From Closterium sp. NIES-65 (Eukaryota > Streptophyta > Zygnematophyceae > Desmidiales > Closteriaceae), in NCBI GenBank assembly GCA_948144175.1, contig CANXME010002470.1, positions 84,501 to 148,500 of the forward strand: 64,000 nucleotides of DNA. Direction: 5' to 3'. Within the stretch, counting starts at the first letter, position 1, and every line of letters starts with the position of its first letter. The translations under genes and the position numbers were made by a program. Below are positions 51,705 through 63,961 of the stretch, one piece after another. The notes under the pieces are model-generated. The model saw only the letters and a program-made list of their open reading frames with translations, searched no databases and had not been told where the DNA came from.

Positions 51705-54700
51705 TCAACCTAACAAGGATAAGCATGCAAGTGCAGGAATATATAGATCACAGTACAAGCAAGAGATAAGCAAGTGAGGCCCGGTAGGCACAAGACCTAG
51801 CATAGTACAGAAACGCGGATGATCACAAGGCTGAAGTGCCTTGGTAAAGATATCAGCAGTGTTGGCCCAAGAGGCCACGTAAGCAAGACGAAGCTGACTA
51901 CGCTGCTGCAACTCTCGAGCAAGGAAGTAGCGCAGAGCAATGTGCTTCGTTCTGTGCTCCAGTCTATGCTCCTAACACAAAGCCAGCATGGCCTTGTTGT
52001 CGACGTACAGAACCGGAGAAGAACGAGGCGCCTCTCCCAAGTCGGTCAGCAGGTAGGTGAGCCAGCGTATCTCCAGTGCAGCCATGGCCCCAGCGTAGAT
52101 CTCAGCCTCACAACTGGAGCTAAGAACAGAAGACGAGCGGGTAGACCACCACGAAACAGAACCGGAACCAAGGATGAAAGTGTAACCCTGTGACAACCGT
52201 TGTGTAGCCAAGTCGTCAACCCAAGAAGCGTCTACGTGACCAGTGAAGACAACTCGAGCCCGTCCTTCAAGCACGAGCCCCATGCCCGACGTACTGCACA
52301 GGTAGCGCAACACCCTCTTAGCTGCAGCCATGTGCTCTGGTCGGTGTCTCCCAGGAGCAACATAGCGAGCCAAGATGCTAAGAGGGTATGCCAAGTCAAG
52401 TCGAGTGCAGGTCATCAGGTACATAAGGCAGCCAACAAGCTCTGGGTACGGGCCACTCGGCTCTACGGACTTATCCGAAGGCAGAGCTGAGAGCCAGTGG
52501 CGAGTAGATAGAGGAGTGGCCTGAGGCGAGGAGTACGTGAAGTTGAAGCGCTGAAGGACTTGCTGCACCATGTGTGACCGAGTCAAGGTAATGGTGCGCT
52601 GTGATCTGTCCCGGGTAATCTGCGCAGCTCACCCATGTCTGTGCACGTGTGTCTCTTCTGCAGCTCCGACTTCACGTGGGCCAGTCCAGTAGTGTCGGCA
52701 GTAGCAAAAACCAAGTCGTCGACGCACACGAGGATGTAGAATGGCGGCAGAGTAGTGTCGGGGCGGAGAAACAGCGACGAGTCAGCAGAAGAAGGAGCAA
52801 ACCCAAGAGCCGCAAGCGTAGTCCTCAGTGTGACGTGCCACTTGTGGGGCGCCTGGCGGAGACCGTAGTCTGGCCGACGGAGGCCCCACTAGGTAGCAGG
52901 AGGAAACGACCCAGTGAAGCCAGGTGGGCGGCGCAGCCAGATCTCCTCATGCAGGCTGCCCTGTAGGAAAGCAATGCTGAAGTCAAGAGAGTGAAGCTCA
53001 TAGTCACGCTGAGCAGCGACGTGCAGCAGAACCCGAAGAGTGGTCATCTTCGGGGTCGGGGAGAAGGTCTGGAAGAAGTCAACTCCCAGTCGCTGACTGA
53101 AGCCTCGAGCAACGTAACGCGCCTTGAAGACAGGCGGAGAACCCGGCGGCCGCTTCAACCTTAAAATCCACATGCCACTGACGATGTTCGCCCCAGGAGG
53201 GGAAACCTCGTCGACGTACGTGCCTGTGGACTTCCAGGATGCCATCTCTGCATTCATGGCTGACCGCCACTGAGAGGAGTAGGGACTCTTCATCGCCTCT
53301 GCGTAAGAGCGTGGGGTCGGGATGTCTGGTGCATCCAGGTCTCCCTCAGGTGCAATCATCATGGACACGAGATGAGGTACAGCGGCTGCAAAGCAGTCAA
53401 AGTCCTCCTGCTTGTCCTCAAGGACGTCCGTGCCAAGAGCACACTCACCCCCGACGGACGGAGGACAGACAGACTCAGACTCAGCAACAAGACTAGAGGT
53501 GTAGTCTAGACGACAGTGAGCAGCAAAGTCGACAAGCTCAGCAACTAAGGCAGACGCAGCACTGGACTCAAAGGAAGGGTCGGTGACAACAGTGGCCAGG
53601 GGACGCATGACAGTAGGACTAGCAGCACGAAGGGAGTCAGACTCCGGGTCAAAAAGGGCAGGAAGAGAGGACGCAGGAGGAGACGGCAGAGGGACACGCT
53701 GCGCAGCAGTGGAGGGGCGCAGAGCCATCCGGTGCGTGCCAGGAACAGGAGGAGGACGCTGACACGAACCACGATGACTAGTGCTAGCAGCACGAACAGG
53801 CGACGCAGGACGAGACGCAGGCTCACGACGCTCAGCAAGACCTCCAGTCGGACCAGTGTAAGGAGAAGGAGCAGGCAGTGGGGAGGCGGGCTGCAACTGT
53901 GACTGCGACTAGACAGGCGGTGGACACTCCAAGGAAGGAGCAGGACCAGTAGAAGGTGGAAGACCAAGAACCTGTTGAAGGAGCGGAACGTAGTACGGCC
54001 GCGGCCGCGCAGCGCCTCCAGAACCAGCAGGGACAGCACCAGCATCCCCAGCGGGAGCTCCAACTCCAGCACCACCACCAGCTCCAGCAGCACCTCCAGC
54101 TGCTCCAGTAGCGCCAACTCCAGCACCCACAGGAGCACTGGCTCCAGCAGCACCTCTAGCTCTAGCACCCCCAGTAGATCCAGCTCCAACAGGACCACCA
54201 GAAGACCCAGCAGCTCCAGATGCTCCAGCTCCAGTACCTCCAGCAGCACCTGCTCCAGCAGCACCGCCAGCTCCAGCACCGCTAGCAGCTCCAGCTCCAG
54301 CAACACCACCAGGCCCAGCAGCTCCAGTACCTCCAGTACGAGCACCTCCGGGACCCGTGTCTCCAGAATTCCCAGCAGCTCTAGCAGCAGCAGGACCTCC
54401 AGCAGCAGCAGGACCTCCAGTGCCCGTAGCATCACCAGCTCCAGCAGCACAGCTCCAACGCCGAGCAAACCACTCGCGCAGCTGCTGTGGAGAGAGTGGC
54501 TTCCGACGGGACGAAGCACCCGAAGGACCGCCAGGCTCAGCACCCCCAGTCTCAGCACCCCCAGACTCAGCAACCCTAGGCTCAGAACCCGCAGGCTCCG
54601 CACCCCCAGGCTCAGCACCCCCAGACCGGACACCCGCAGGCTCAGCACCCCTAGTAGCACCAGAGTCAACAGCTACCTCGACAGGCTCGACTGCGTCTAC

Positions 54701-54870
54701 CTGGGACACACCTGAGGGGGCAGGACCCTGAGGGGGGGAGGGGGTCTACTGGAGGGGGACCTGGCGCAAGGAAGAGCGGCGGTGGGGGGAGGGGGGCAGT
54801 GCGGTAGAGGAAGAGACGGTAGTAAGGAACCGACTCGTCAAACGTGACGTGCTGAGAGGACAGAAGACGG
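51705..54870 (-). pseudogene. Ty1/copia Pol, element copia-2, 5'-truncated
   Basis: It starts in the hinge after integrase (HVTFDESVPYYRLF near 54840). A long Gly/Ala/Pro repeat follows (53909-54709, GAEPGGAEPAGSEP; LSPQQLREWFARRW). RVT_2 RT is next (52889-53896: PYSSQWRSAMNAEMASWKST, KARYVARGFSQRLGVDFFQT, LDFSIAFLQGSLHEE). The active site reads CVDD in place of YVDD (near 52720). RNase H closes it (51972-52586: LVGCLMYLMTCTRLDLAYPL, SSSCEAEIYAGAMAALEIRW, YVDNKAMLALC). A TAG near 51975 sits where I expect Gln, and the tail follows (ANTADIFTKALQ). Frame breaks near 52600-52900. Gag, protease and integrase are cut off by the LTR at 54879. Confidence 0.85.
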
Positions 54871-54878
54871 CGCGAGGT

Positions 54879-55970
54879 TGTTGGTGTAAGAGCCTAATAA
54901 ACTCAAGCTATTAAGACTTTATCAAACTTAAAACCTCTCTTCGGGGTCACCTCCAAGGTTCCTTGGGTGCCTGGCACAAGACCAGCCCCTATCCTCGGGT
55001 CCGAGTTTGTAGAGAGAGGGATCAAGAGGGACTTAGTCAAAACAGCAAGAGTACCTTGAATGTCGCGCAGCGTATCGTGCAGACCGTTGATCGGATTAAG
55101 CTGAGAATTCACTATATTGAAGCCCGCTCCAAGAGCTTTAAAATGAACCAAGTTGCCTCGCGAAAAGTTCTGCTATTACGAAGTTATGGCTCGGACAGCG
55201 TTTGCCTAGTGTTGGAGTGCTAGCGTACTAGCGTTGACTCGGGTAGCATTACGCCGTTGAACCGCGTAGAAACGAAATTCCAGGAAGGGAGGAATTCGCT
55301 TGAATCAAATTGACTATGTTCAGGTACAAACAAAGAGGAATAAATAGTTCTAGCTAGCAAGGACCTTGGGAATCAACCTGGGAACAACCAGGGAGGATCC
55401 CAAATAATTCCAAGCAACAGAACCAACCTGGCTGGACAAAACAGCAGGTGGTAGGTTGGAAAACAACCTCTGGTTCTGTTTTTCCAACCTGGGAAAACAA
55501 CAACCAGATTCAGGTTCTAAAAACAGAACCTGTTTTGTCTTTGCCCAACCAGCCAAATGCTGGTTCCGCTGGTTTCCCGTGGCCTTGTAGCATGCAGATA
55601 CAGACAAACAACATCCAACCTTCACCTAAATTGTACCCCTATAGTGCCTGCCCTGCTACACTATAGTTAACCAAATAAAACAGTACAATTACAAGTTGGA
55701 TAGAACTGAATCTGCGCAATCAATTCGACCGAACTGCAAAGCTTCCAACTTGGGTTCATTTGCGAGCTCAACCTTTCTGCTTGCACTGTTCATAGCGCGT
55801 ACAATGTTGTGCCGAAGCGCACATTGTGCGAGTACCTGCAAATGCTTCAAGCGAAAATTGCGAAAGCAAACAAACACACGAACATACCATTTACACGCAA
55901 ATGCATTCGCACACGCATACTCGTACAAACAGACGGCAGGATGTCATGCAATGTTAACTTGCACCCAACA
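54879..55970 (-). repeat. copia-1 3' LTR
   Basis: It is 1092 bp, TGTTGGTGTAAGAGC to GCACCCAACA, and collinear with 60626-61712 with scattered substitutions and small indels. Confidence 0.9.
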
Positions 55971-55990
55971 CACTCCTCCTCAGCCTGCCG
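55971..55990 (-). other. copia-1 polypurine tract
   Basis: The minus strand reads GGCTGAGGAGGAGTG immediately before the 3' LTR, the expected priming site for second-strand synthesis. Confidence 0.7.
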
Positions 55991-56012
55991 GCTGCATTTC
56001 CATCATTCCATG

Positions 56013-59000
56013 CTAGTTCATGCTCATTCCACTCATGCGCATACAACGCCAATGAGGCTCATCCTCAAGCCTCTTGGTGAGAATGTCTGCTGGCTGGTGG
56101 TGAGTCTTGATGTAGATCGGATTCACCGTCCCCCTTTTCACTTCCTTACGCAGCCAGTGCCACTTGATACGCATGTGCTTGTTCAGCCCATGAAGCACAG
56201 CGTTCCTGGCCATCCCAAGAGCCCCCTTACTATCACAAAACAGCGGCGTAGCAACCTTCTGCTCCTGACCAATCTCCTCTAACAACCTCCTCAGCCAAAT
56301 CACCTCCTTCACCCCCTTGAACATTGCCATGCACTCTGATTCCACGGAAGAGAGTGCTATCTCCGTCTGCTTCTTGGACCTCCAACTAACAGGTCCTCCC
56401 CATACTACGCGGATGTATCCTCCCACAGATGAAGAATCTTCCTTCTCAGAAGCACAAGTTGCATCAGTAAAGCAAGTGAGAAAGAGCTTGCCTTCTTAAA
56501 GCCTCTCCCCCTTCTCTTTCAGCACCTCAACCCCTTGCTGCTTCACCTGTGCAGATGCGGAGTATGGAACTCCAATGCTTGGGTGGGAGTTCAGATACTT
56601 CACCACACGCTCAGCTGCATCCACCTGCTCCTCTGATGGATTCTGCACCACCCTAGCCAGCTGCCCAACCGAGAAAGAGATATCAGGCCTTGTGTGAACA
56701 GCTGCATACAAGAGGCTGCCCACCAAGGACTGAAATTGCTGCTGCTCCTCGGCTTCAACCCCTTCATCCTCTGCAGCTTTCACAAGCTTGAATTCTGCTG
56801 GCAGGGGAGTTGCAATTTTACGCTCATTCTCAATCCCATACTTCTCCCCCAACTCCTTGATGAACTTCTCCTGGTGCAGCTTCAACCACCTGTGATTCAG
56901 ATCCCTCTCCACGTGCATCCCGAGGTAGTATTTTACCTCCCCAAGGTTCTTGCACTTGAAGTTCTCCATTAGCTGCTGCTGCACCTTCTGGATCTCATTC
57001 ATGCTGCTGCTAAAGAGAAGAATGTCGTCAACATAGACCAGAAACAACACCAGCTTCTCCCCCTCCCCCTTGAGAAAGAGGCTCTCATCACAGCTGCTGG
57101 TCCTGAAACCCATCTCCTCTAAAACAGCTGCCAGCTTCTGGTACCAGCAGCGTGGCGCCTGCTTCAAGCCGTAGATGGACTTTTTCAGCTTGCACACCCT
57201 GCCCGTACCATCCTCATACCCAGGCGGCTGCGTCATGAACACCTCCTCCTCTAAAATCCCGTTGAGGAATGCCGTTGATATGTCCATCTGGATAATAAAC
57301 TTCCCACTAACGGCTGCATCTGCCAACAAGACACGAAGGGTAGGGGGTTTGGCAGTGGGAGCAAAGATCTCATTGAAGTCCCGCTTCTCCTTCTGCATAA
57401 ACCCCTTAGCCACCAACCTACTCTTGTAGATGGTGACCTGCCCCTTGTCGTCAGTCTTGATCCTTAGCACCCACTTGCATTGTACCGCTTTCTTTCCCTC
57501 AGGCAGCACCACTAGTTCCCAAGTTCCATTCTCCAGCAAGCTCTGGTACTCAGCATCCCTAGAAGCCAGCCATTTGTCCCTATCTGGTCCAGCTAATGCC
57601 TCCTCCATGCTAGCTGGTTCCTCTGGTGGAGGGGCAAAAAAACAATACGCAGGCTCATCCTCCTCATCCAGATCATAGCCATGCGGTAGAATCAGCAATG
57701 CCTCCTCGGTCCCAAGCTGCTGCTCCGCTACATCAGCTCCTGTAGTCAGCTTCTTAGTAGCCATACGGGTACGTCCTGGCCTGGAGACGGGTGTCTCCCA
57801 TCCCTTCATAACGACACCCTTCGGCTTCTTAGTTTTCCCCTGTTGCTGCTCTACCCCCTCAGATCCAGCAGATCCACTAGTGCTACCGCTAGTCTCCACA
57901 CCATCACCTCCACCAGCAGGTGCCTCGTGCACCTTCTCTCTATCACTTCCCTCTGCAGCTGCCTCTTCTCCCTTCTCCCATACACTAGGAGTCAGGTCCA
58001 GCTGCATGGTGATCTGCTTCATTTGCTGGGACACCCTGACCTCTGGCTGTTTCTCCCAGCTCCCATACATCATGCCCTCAACAAACTTCACATCCCTGCT
58101 GTCAAACAACAGACCCTTGGAAGGCTCCCACAACAGCCATCCCTTGCTCTCAGCAGCCAGCCCCAAATGCACACACCAGATTGCACTCGCCCCCAACTTA
58201 CTGCGGTAGGTCTTGGGGACGTGAGCGACTGCCATGCAACCGAACACCCTCAGCATGTCCACCGGCGGCTTCCTCCCAAGCCACCTCTCCAACGGCACCC
58301 ACGAGTCATCCCCAACATTTGTGAGTACCCTGTTCCTAGCAACGGTAGCGTGCCGAACAGCATGGGGCCACATCAAGTTGCCCAGCCCAGATTCTATGAG
58401 CAGCGCCCTAGCTGTCTCCAGAATTGTCCGGTTCGCCCGTTCTGCTACACCGTTGGACTGTGGGGTGTACGCCGTGGTCAGCTCCCTCTGGATGCCCTGC
58501 TTCTTGAGCCAGGCCGTCATCTCAGCTCCAAGGAACTCACCATCCCGATCTGTCCTAATCCGCTTCACCACACACTCCGCTTGCTTCTCCACAAACGGCA
58601 GCTAATCGTCCCGAATCGTGGAGGCGGCATGATCTTTCTGCTTCAGCGGATACGCCCACATTAGCCTGCTCCAGTCATCCACTATGGTTAGGAAGTACCG
58701 CTCCCCCTTGTGCCCCTGCACCGGCAGCGGCCCGACCAAGTCCATGTGGACTAACTCCAACGGCTTTTTGCTCCTGCCAGCCACACTATGCAAGGGGAAA
58801 CGGGTAAACTTTGAAAGGAAGCAAATTTCACAGTTATCATCGGGTGGTTGTCCGTTCAGCTTCAAGCCCTTAACAGCTCCATCCTTCTCCAGCTGCTTCA
58901 GCAAAGGCATTGCCACATGCCCCAAACGTCGGTGTGCCGTTGCCCAATCTGTCTCCCCAGATCTGGCCGACACTTTCACACCAACCCCTCCAACGGCGTT

Positions 59001-59433
59001 GCACTCCCCCTGAGATGCAGACCCCTCTCCAGCCTGCCCCCCACCGTGCCACGCCAGCGCCGGCAGCTGCCACATAGATCTGTACACGTCCTTGCTCTCG
59101 TGCAGATCCCAAAGCATCCAATTGCCCAGCTTCCCCTTATAAGCGAGCCCCATCCGTGTTGGTGTTCACCCCAGCCTTGCCAAGCTTACGGAGGGAGATA
59201 AGGTTGGCCTTCAAGTCGGGGACAAGGAGAACGTCGTGCAGCACCACCGGCTTGCCATCCGCTCCCTTAAACGCAGCTCATCCCGCACCAGCCACCTTCA
59301 ACATGTGTCCAGAGGCAGAGCACACCTCGTTAATCGGTGCAGCGCGTACGTCGTCCAGCAGGTCCTTGCGCGGCGTCATTGTCCAAGCAGCGCTTGTGTC
59401 CAACACCCAATAGTCCAGGGGGTGCAGCTCTGC
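56013..59433 (-). pseudogene. copia-1 Pol (protease, integrase, RT, RNase H), several stops
   Basis: Protease near 59156-59433 (LDTSAAWTMTP, HDVLLVPDLKANLISLRKL, one TGA). The GAG-pre-integrase finger and integrase start follow (58602-59153: TAHRRLGHVAMPLLKQL, CEICFLSKFTRFP, MDLVGPLP), ending at a TAG. The rest is open from 58592 to 56496: integrase core (IRTDRDGEFLGAEMTAWLKK, TPQSNGVAERANRTILETAR), Glu-rich hinge, RVT_2 (AVQCKWVLRIKTDDKGQVTI, FIIQMDISTAFLNGILEEEV, YVDDILLF near 57020-57040), and RNase H start. A TAA near 56497 precedes the RNase H end (56013-56426: SWRSKKQTEIALSSVESECM, HHQPADILTKRL). Stops disable it, but the domains are otherwise well kept. Confidence 0.9.
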
Positions 59434-60579
59434 TCAAACCTTAGCAGATGCGTCTCCTTGCTCCCCCTTGTCTCCCACATAGAAGAATTGGCCCGCGGTC
59501 TGCTCCTTCTTCTCCGCACCGCCGTTGCCCTTCGGGTTGTTGTCGGACGAATCAGCGACCATGTTGGCGCCGTTTTTCTGGTTCCTCCGCGCGCCGCCAT
59601 CCTGGTGACGATTCTGGGGGGTCCATCCATCGGGTTTCTTATAGCACAAAAACCAGGGGTGCCCTTCCTTCTCACAATACCAGCAACTCCCTTTCATTTT
59701 GCCACCAGCACCCGACTTGCCCCCACGTCCAGATTTCGCACCGCGACCCCAACCGGTACCTCCTTGTTGGTCGTTGGAGTCGTCGTCTTTCTTTGCACCG
59801 CGTCCAGCACCACCGAAGCCACGTCCTTTGCCACGTCGGCTCCCTTGCATCCCGTAGCTGCTGCTGCCGTCGTCTCCACCCCTCAGTTGGCGGCGACGGA
59901 AGTTCTCCTCCAGAATCTTCGTCCGCACCCACTCCAGCGTCCACAAGCCCCGGCAGGCTCAATCCGCTCTGAATTGAAGCCACGATTCCGGCAGCAGCGA
60001 GAGCATCTTCAGGCACTTGGTCTGCTCCGGGTAGGTGATTCCCTCGATCGCCAGCTTCGCGTAGAGATCACGCATCTTGTCCAGGATGGGTTGCACCGGC
60101 TCTCCCTCGCTTAGGCGCAACGCGGACAGCTCCCTCTCCATTATGAGCGTCGCAGCGACGGAGGTAGGGGCGTGCAGCTCCTTCAACACCGTCCACGCCT
60201 TCGGACCGCACTCAACCTCCGGCAACAGGTGCATGACGTGGTGACGCTGGTTCAGCTCCAAACTCTGCGACATCAAGTAGTAGCCAGCCGAGGCGCGCTC
60301 GTCCCAATCTTCCTGAAAGGCGGGGTCACTCGGTCTAGGCTCCTCCCCAATCATTAGTTTCAGCAAACCGATCTGACGGAAATAAAGTTGCATTTTCCAG
60401 GCCTAATCATCATAGCCCTCACCATTGAACTTCTCGACGGTGAAGTTTTTCAGCACCTCCTTGATCAGCGAACCCTGGCTTGTTCGCGCTCCCCTTCGCG
60501 CAGAAACACCAGAATCTTGGCTGCCGCTACGATCTTGGGCTGACGATTCACCAGCTACCGCCGAGGTGTTGCCCGCCAT
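59434..60579 (-). pseudogene. copia-1 Gag with in-frame stops
   Basis: ATG at 60577-60579 (MAGNTSAVAGESS). The UBN2-type capsid part includes KMQLYFRQIGLLKLMIGEEP, AWTVLKELHAPTSVAATLIM, and ILDKMRDLYAKLAIEGITYP. A nucleocapsid-like Gly/Arg-rich region follows (RRGKGRGFGGAGRGAKKDDD) with one zinc knuckle C-x2-C-x4-H-x4-C (CWYCEKEGHPWFLC). A TAG near 60407 in the YDD-x-AWKM motif and a TGA near 59957 break it. Confidence 0.85.
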
Positions 60580-60610
60580 AGCTACCTTTAACGAGGATCA
60601 CTATAACGCA

Positions 60611-60622
60611 GCTCTGATACCA
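60611..60622 (-). other. copia-1 primer-binding site
   Basis: The minus strand reads TGGTATCAGAGC three bases after the 5' LTR, complementary to the 3' end of plant initiator Met tRNA. Gag starts about 32 bp downstream. Confidence 0.9.
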
Positions 60623-60625
60623 GCT

Positions 60626-61712
60626 TGTTGGTGTAAGGGCCTAATAAACTCAAGCTATTAAGACTTTATCAAACTTAAAACCTCTCCTCGGGGTCACCTC
60701 CAAGGGTCCTTGGATGCCTGGTACAAGACCAGCCCCTATCCTCGGGTCCGAGTTTGTAGAGAGAGGGATCAAGAGGGACTTAGTCAAAACAACAAGAGTA
60801 CCTTGAACGTCGCGCAACATCTCGTGCAGACCGTTGATCGGATTAAGCTGAGAATTTACTATATCGAAGCTCGCTCCAAGAGCTTTAAAATGAACCAAGT
60901 TGCCTCGCGAAAACTTCTGCCATTACGAAGTTTTGGCTCGGACAGCTTTTGCCAAATGTTGGAGTGCTAGCGTACTAGCGTTGACTCGGGTAGCATTACG
61001 CCGTTGAACCGCGTAGAAACGAAATTCCAGGAAGGGAGGAATTCGTTTGAATCAAATTGACTATGTTCAGGTACAAACAGAGAAGGAATAAATAGTTCTA
61101 GCTAGCAAGGACCTTGGGAATGAACCTGGGAACAACCAGGGATGATCCCAAATAATTCCAAGCAACACAACCAACCTGGCTGGACAAAACATCAGGTGGT
61201 AGGTTGGAAAACAACCTCTGGTTCTGTTTTTCCAGACTGGGAAAACAACAACCAGATTCAGGTTCTAAAAACAGAACCTGTTTTGTCTTTGCCCAACCAG
61301 CCAAATGCTGGTTCCGCTGGTTTCCCCTGGCCTTGTAGCATGCAGATACAGACAAACAACATCCAACCTTCACCTAAATTGTACCCCTATAGTTCCTGCC
61401 CTGCTACACTATAGTTAACCAAACAAAACAATACAATTACAGGTTGGATAGAACTGAATCTGCGCAATCAATTCGACCAAACTGCAAAGCTTCCAACTTG
61501 GGTTCCTTTGCGAGCTCGTCCTTTCTGCTTGCACTGTTCATAGCGCGTACAATGTTGTGCCGAAGCACACATTGTGCGAGTACCTGCAAATGCTTCAAGC
61601 GAAAATTGCGAAAGCAAACAAACACACGAACATACCATTTACACGCAAATGCATTCGCATACTCGTACAAACAGACGGCAGGATGTCATGCAATGTGAAC
61701 TTGCACCCAACA
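60626..61712 (-). repeat. copia-1 5' LTR
   Basis: It is 1087 bp, TGTTGGTGTAAGGGC to TTGCACCCAACA, and carries the promoter for the minus-strand element. It abuts RT coding of another copy at 61713 without a target duplication. Confidence 0.9.
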
Positions 61713-62715
61713 GCACCCATTTGCATTGTACCGCTTTCTTTCCCTCAGGCAGCATCACTAGTTCCCAAGTCCCATTCTCCAGCAGGCTCTGGTACTCAGC
61801 ATCCCTAGAAGCCAGCCATTTGTCCCTATCTGGTCCAGCTAATGCCTCCTCCATGCTAGCTGGTTCCTCTGGTGCAGGGGCAAGAAAACAGTACGCAGGC
61901 TCATCCTTCTCATCTGGGTCATAGCCATGCGGTAGAATCAGCAATGCCTCCTCTGTCCCAAGCTGTTGCTCTGCTACATCAGCTCCTGCAGTCAGCTTCT
62001 TAGTAGCCATACGGGTACATCCTGGCCTGGAGACGGGTGTCTCCCATCCCTTCATAAGGACACCCTTCGGCTTCTTAGTTTTCCCCTGCTGCTGCTCTCC
62101 CCCTTCAGATCCAGCAGCTCCACTATTCCTAGTCTCCACATAATTTTCTCCACCAGCAGGTGCCTCCTGTACCTTCTTTCCATCACCACCCTCTGCAGCT
62201 GCCTCTTATCCCTCCTCCCACACACTAGGAGTCAGGTCCAGCTGCATGGTGATCTGCTCCATTTGCTAGGACACCCTGGCCTCCGGCTGTTTCTCCCAGC
62301 TCCCATACATCATGCCCTCAACAAACTTCACATCCCTGCTGTCAAACAACACACCCTTGGAAGGCTCCCACAGCAGCCATCCCTTGCTCTCAGCAGCCAG
62401 CCCCAAATGCACACACCAGATTGCACTCGCCCCCAACTTACTGCGGTAGGTCTTGGGGACGTGAGCGACTGCCATGCAACCGAACACCCTCAGCATGTTC
62501 ACCGGCGGCTTCCTCCCAAGCCACCTCTCCAACGGCACCCACGAGTCATCCCCAACCTTTGTGAGTACCCTGTTCCTTGGGACGGTAGCGTTCCGAACAG
62601 CATGGGGCCACATCAAGTTGCCCAGCCCAGATTCTATGAGCAGCGCCTTAGCTGTCTCCAGAATTGTCCGGTTCGCCCGTTCTGCTACACCGTTGGACTG
62701 TGGGGTGTAAGCCGT
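61713..62715 (-). mobile_element. copia-1-family fragment (integrase to early RT)
   Basis: Minus-strand coding homologous to 57480-58480: the integrase end (MMWPHAVRNATVPRNRVLTK, LERWLGRKPPVNMLRVFGCM), the hinge, then SGAAGSEGGEQQQGKTKKPK and RT start up to AVQCKWVL at 61713. There the LTR of copia-1 begins. Upstream, at 62715, it switches abruptly to sequence that belongs after the RT. It has stops (for example near 62160-62270). Confidence 0.8.
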
Positions 62716-63961
62716 GGAATTGCAACCTTGCGCTCATTCTCAATCCCGTACTTTTCCCCCAGCTCCTTGATGAACTTCTCCTGGTGCAGCTTCAACCACC
62801 TGTGATCCAGATCCCTCTCCACGTGCATCCCGAGGTAGTACTTTACCTCGCCAAGTTCTCCATCAGACGCTGCTGCACCTTCTGGATCTACTTCATGCTG
62901 CTGTTAAAGAGAAGAATGTCGTCCACATAGACCAGAAACAGCACCAGCTTCTCCCCCTCCCCCTTGAGAAAGAGGCTCTCATCAAAACTGCTGGTCCTGA
63001 ATCCCATCTCCTCTAAAACAGCTGCCACCTTTTGGTACCAGCAGCGTGGCGCCTGCTTCAAGCCGTAGATGGACTTTTTCAGCTTGCACACCCTGCCCGT
63101 ACCGTCCTCATACCCAGGTGGCTGCGTCATGGACAAATCCTCCAATAAACTCCCATTGAGGAATGCCGTTGATATATCCATCTGAATGATGAATTTCCCA
63201 CTAACGGTTGCATCTGCCAACAAGACACGGATGGTAGGGGGTTTGGCAGTAGAAGCAAAGATCTCATTCAATTCCCGCTTCTCCTTCTGCATAAACCCAT
63301 TAGCCACCAACCTACTCTTGTAGATGGTGACCTGCCCCTTGTCGTCAGTCTTGAACCTTAGCACCCACTTGCATTGTACCGCTTTCTTTCCCTCAGGCAG
63401 CACCACTAGTTGCCAAGTCCCATTCTCCAGCAGGCTCTGGTACTCAGCATCCCTAGAAGCCAGCCATTTGTCCCTATCTGGTCCAGCTAATGCCTCCTCC
63501 ATGCTAGCTGGTTCCTCTGGTGCAGGGGCAAGAAAACAGTACGCAGGCTCATCCTCCTCATCCGGGTCATAGCCATGCGGTAGAATCAGCAATGCCTCCT
63601 CTGTCCCAAGCTGCTGCTCCGCTATATCAGCTCCTGCAGTCCGCTTCTTAGTAGCCATATGGGTACGTCCTGGCCTGGAGACGGGTGTCTCCCATCCCTT
63701 CATAACGACACCCTTCGGCTTCTTAGTTTTTCCCTGCTGCTGCTCTCCCCCCTCAGATCCAGCAGCTCCACTAGTGCTAGTCTCCACATCATTTTCTCCA
63801 CCAGCAGGTGCCTCCTGTACCTTCTTTCGATCACCACCATCTGCAGCTGCCTACTCTCCCTCCTCCCACACACTAGAGATGTGTTCACCAGCTTCCGTCG
63901 ATGTGTTGCCCGCCATAGCTACCTATACCAAGGATCAGTATAACGCAGCTCTGATACCAGC
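62716..63961 (-). mobile_element. copia-1-family deletion derivative (gag start fused to RT)
   Basis: From the primer-binding site near 63946-63957 (TGGTATCAGAGC) the order is: leader, ATG and the first dozen Gag residues (MAGNTSTEAGEH), then directly the hinge (SVWEEGE) and RVT_2 (62888-63787: KTDDKGQVTIYKSRLVANGF, MDISTAFLNGSLLEDL, YVDDILLF) toward RNase H at 62716. Gag, protease and integrase are deleted. The right boundary is the LTR at 63962. Confidence 0.8.

Larger units (their letters stand above)
54879..61712 (-). mobile_element. Ty1/copia retrotransposon copia-1, two LTRs, degenerate genes
   Basis: It has LTRs of 1092 and 1087 bp with TGTTGG...CCAACA ends, a primer-binding site, gag, pol in PR-INT-RT-RH order (Ty1/copia), and a polypurine tract. 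Flanking pentamers (GAGGT at 54874-54878, GCACC at 61713-61717) do not match. The left flank is copia-2 and the right flank is a fragment of copia-1's own family, so the ends reflect recombination and not a simple insertion. By eye the LTRs differ at about 5 percent over the first 350 bp. Confidence 0.9.

Noticed and set aside
53545..54715. Leu/Val-rich minus frame and Ser/Thr-rich plus frame over the copia-2 hinge
   Set aside because: These are shadows of the Gly/Ala/Pro-repeat hinge of copia Pol, which connects in order to RT.
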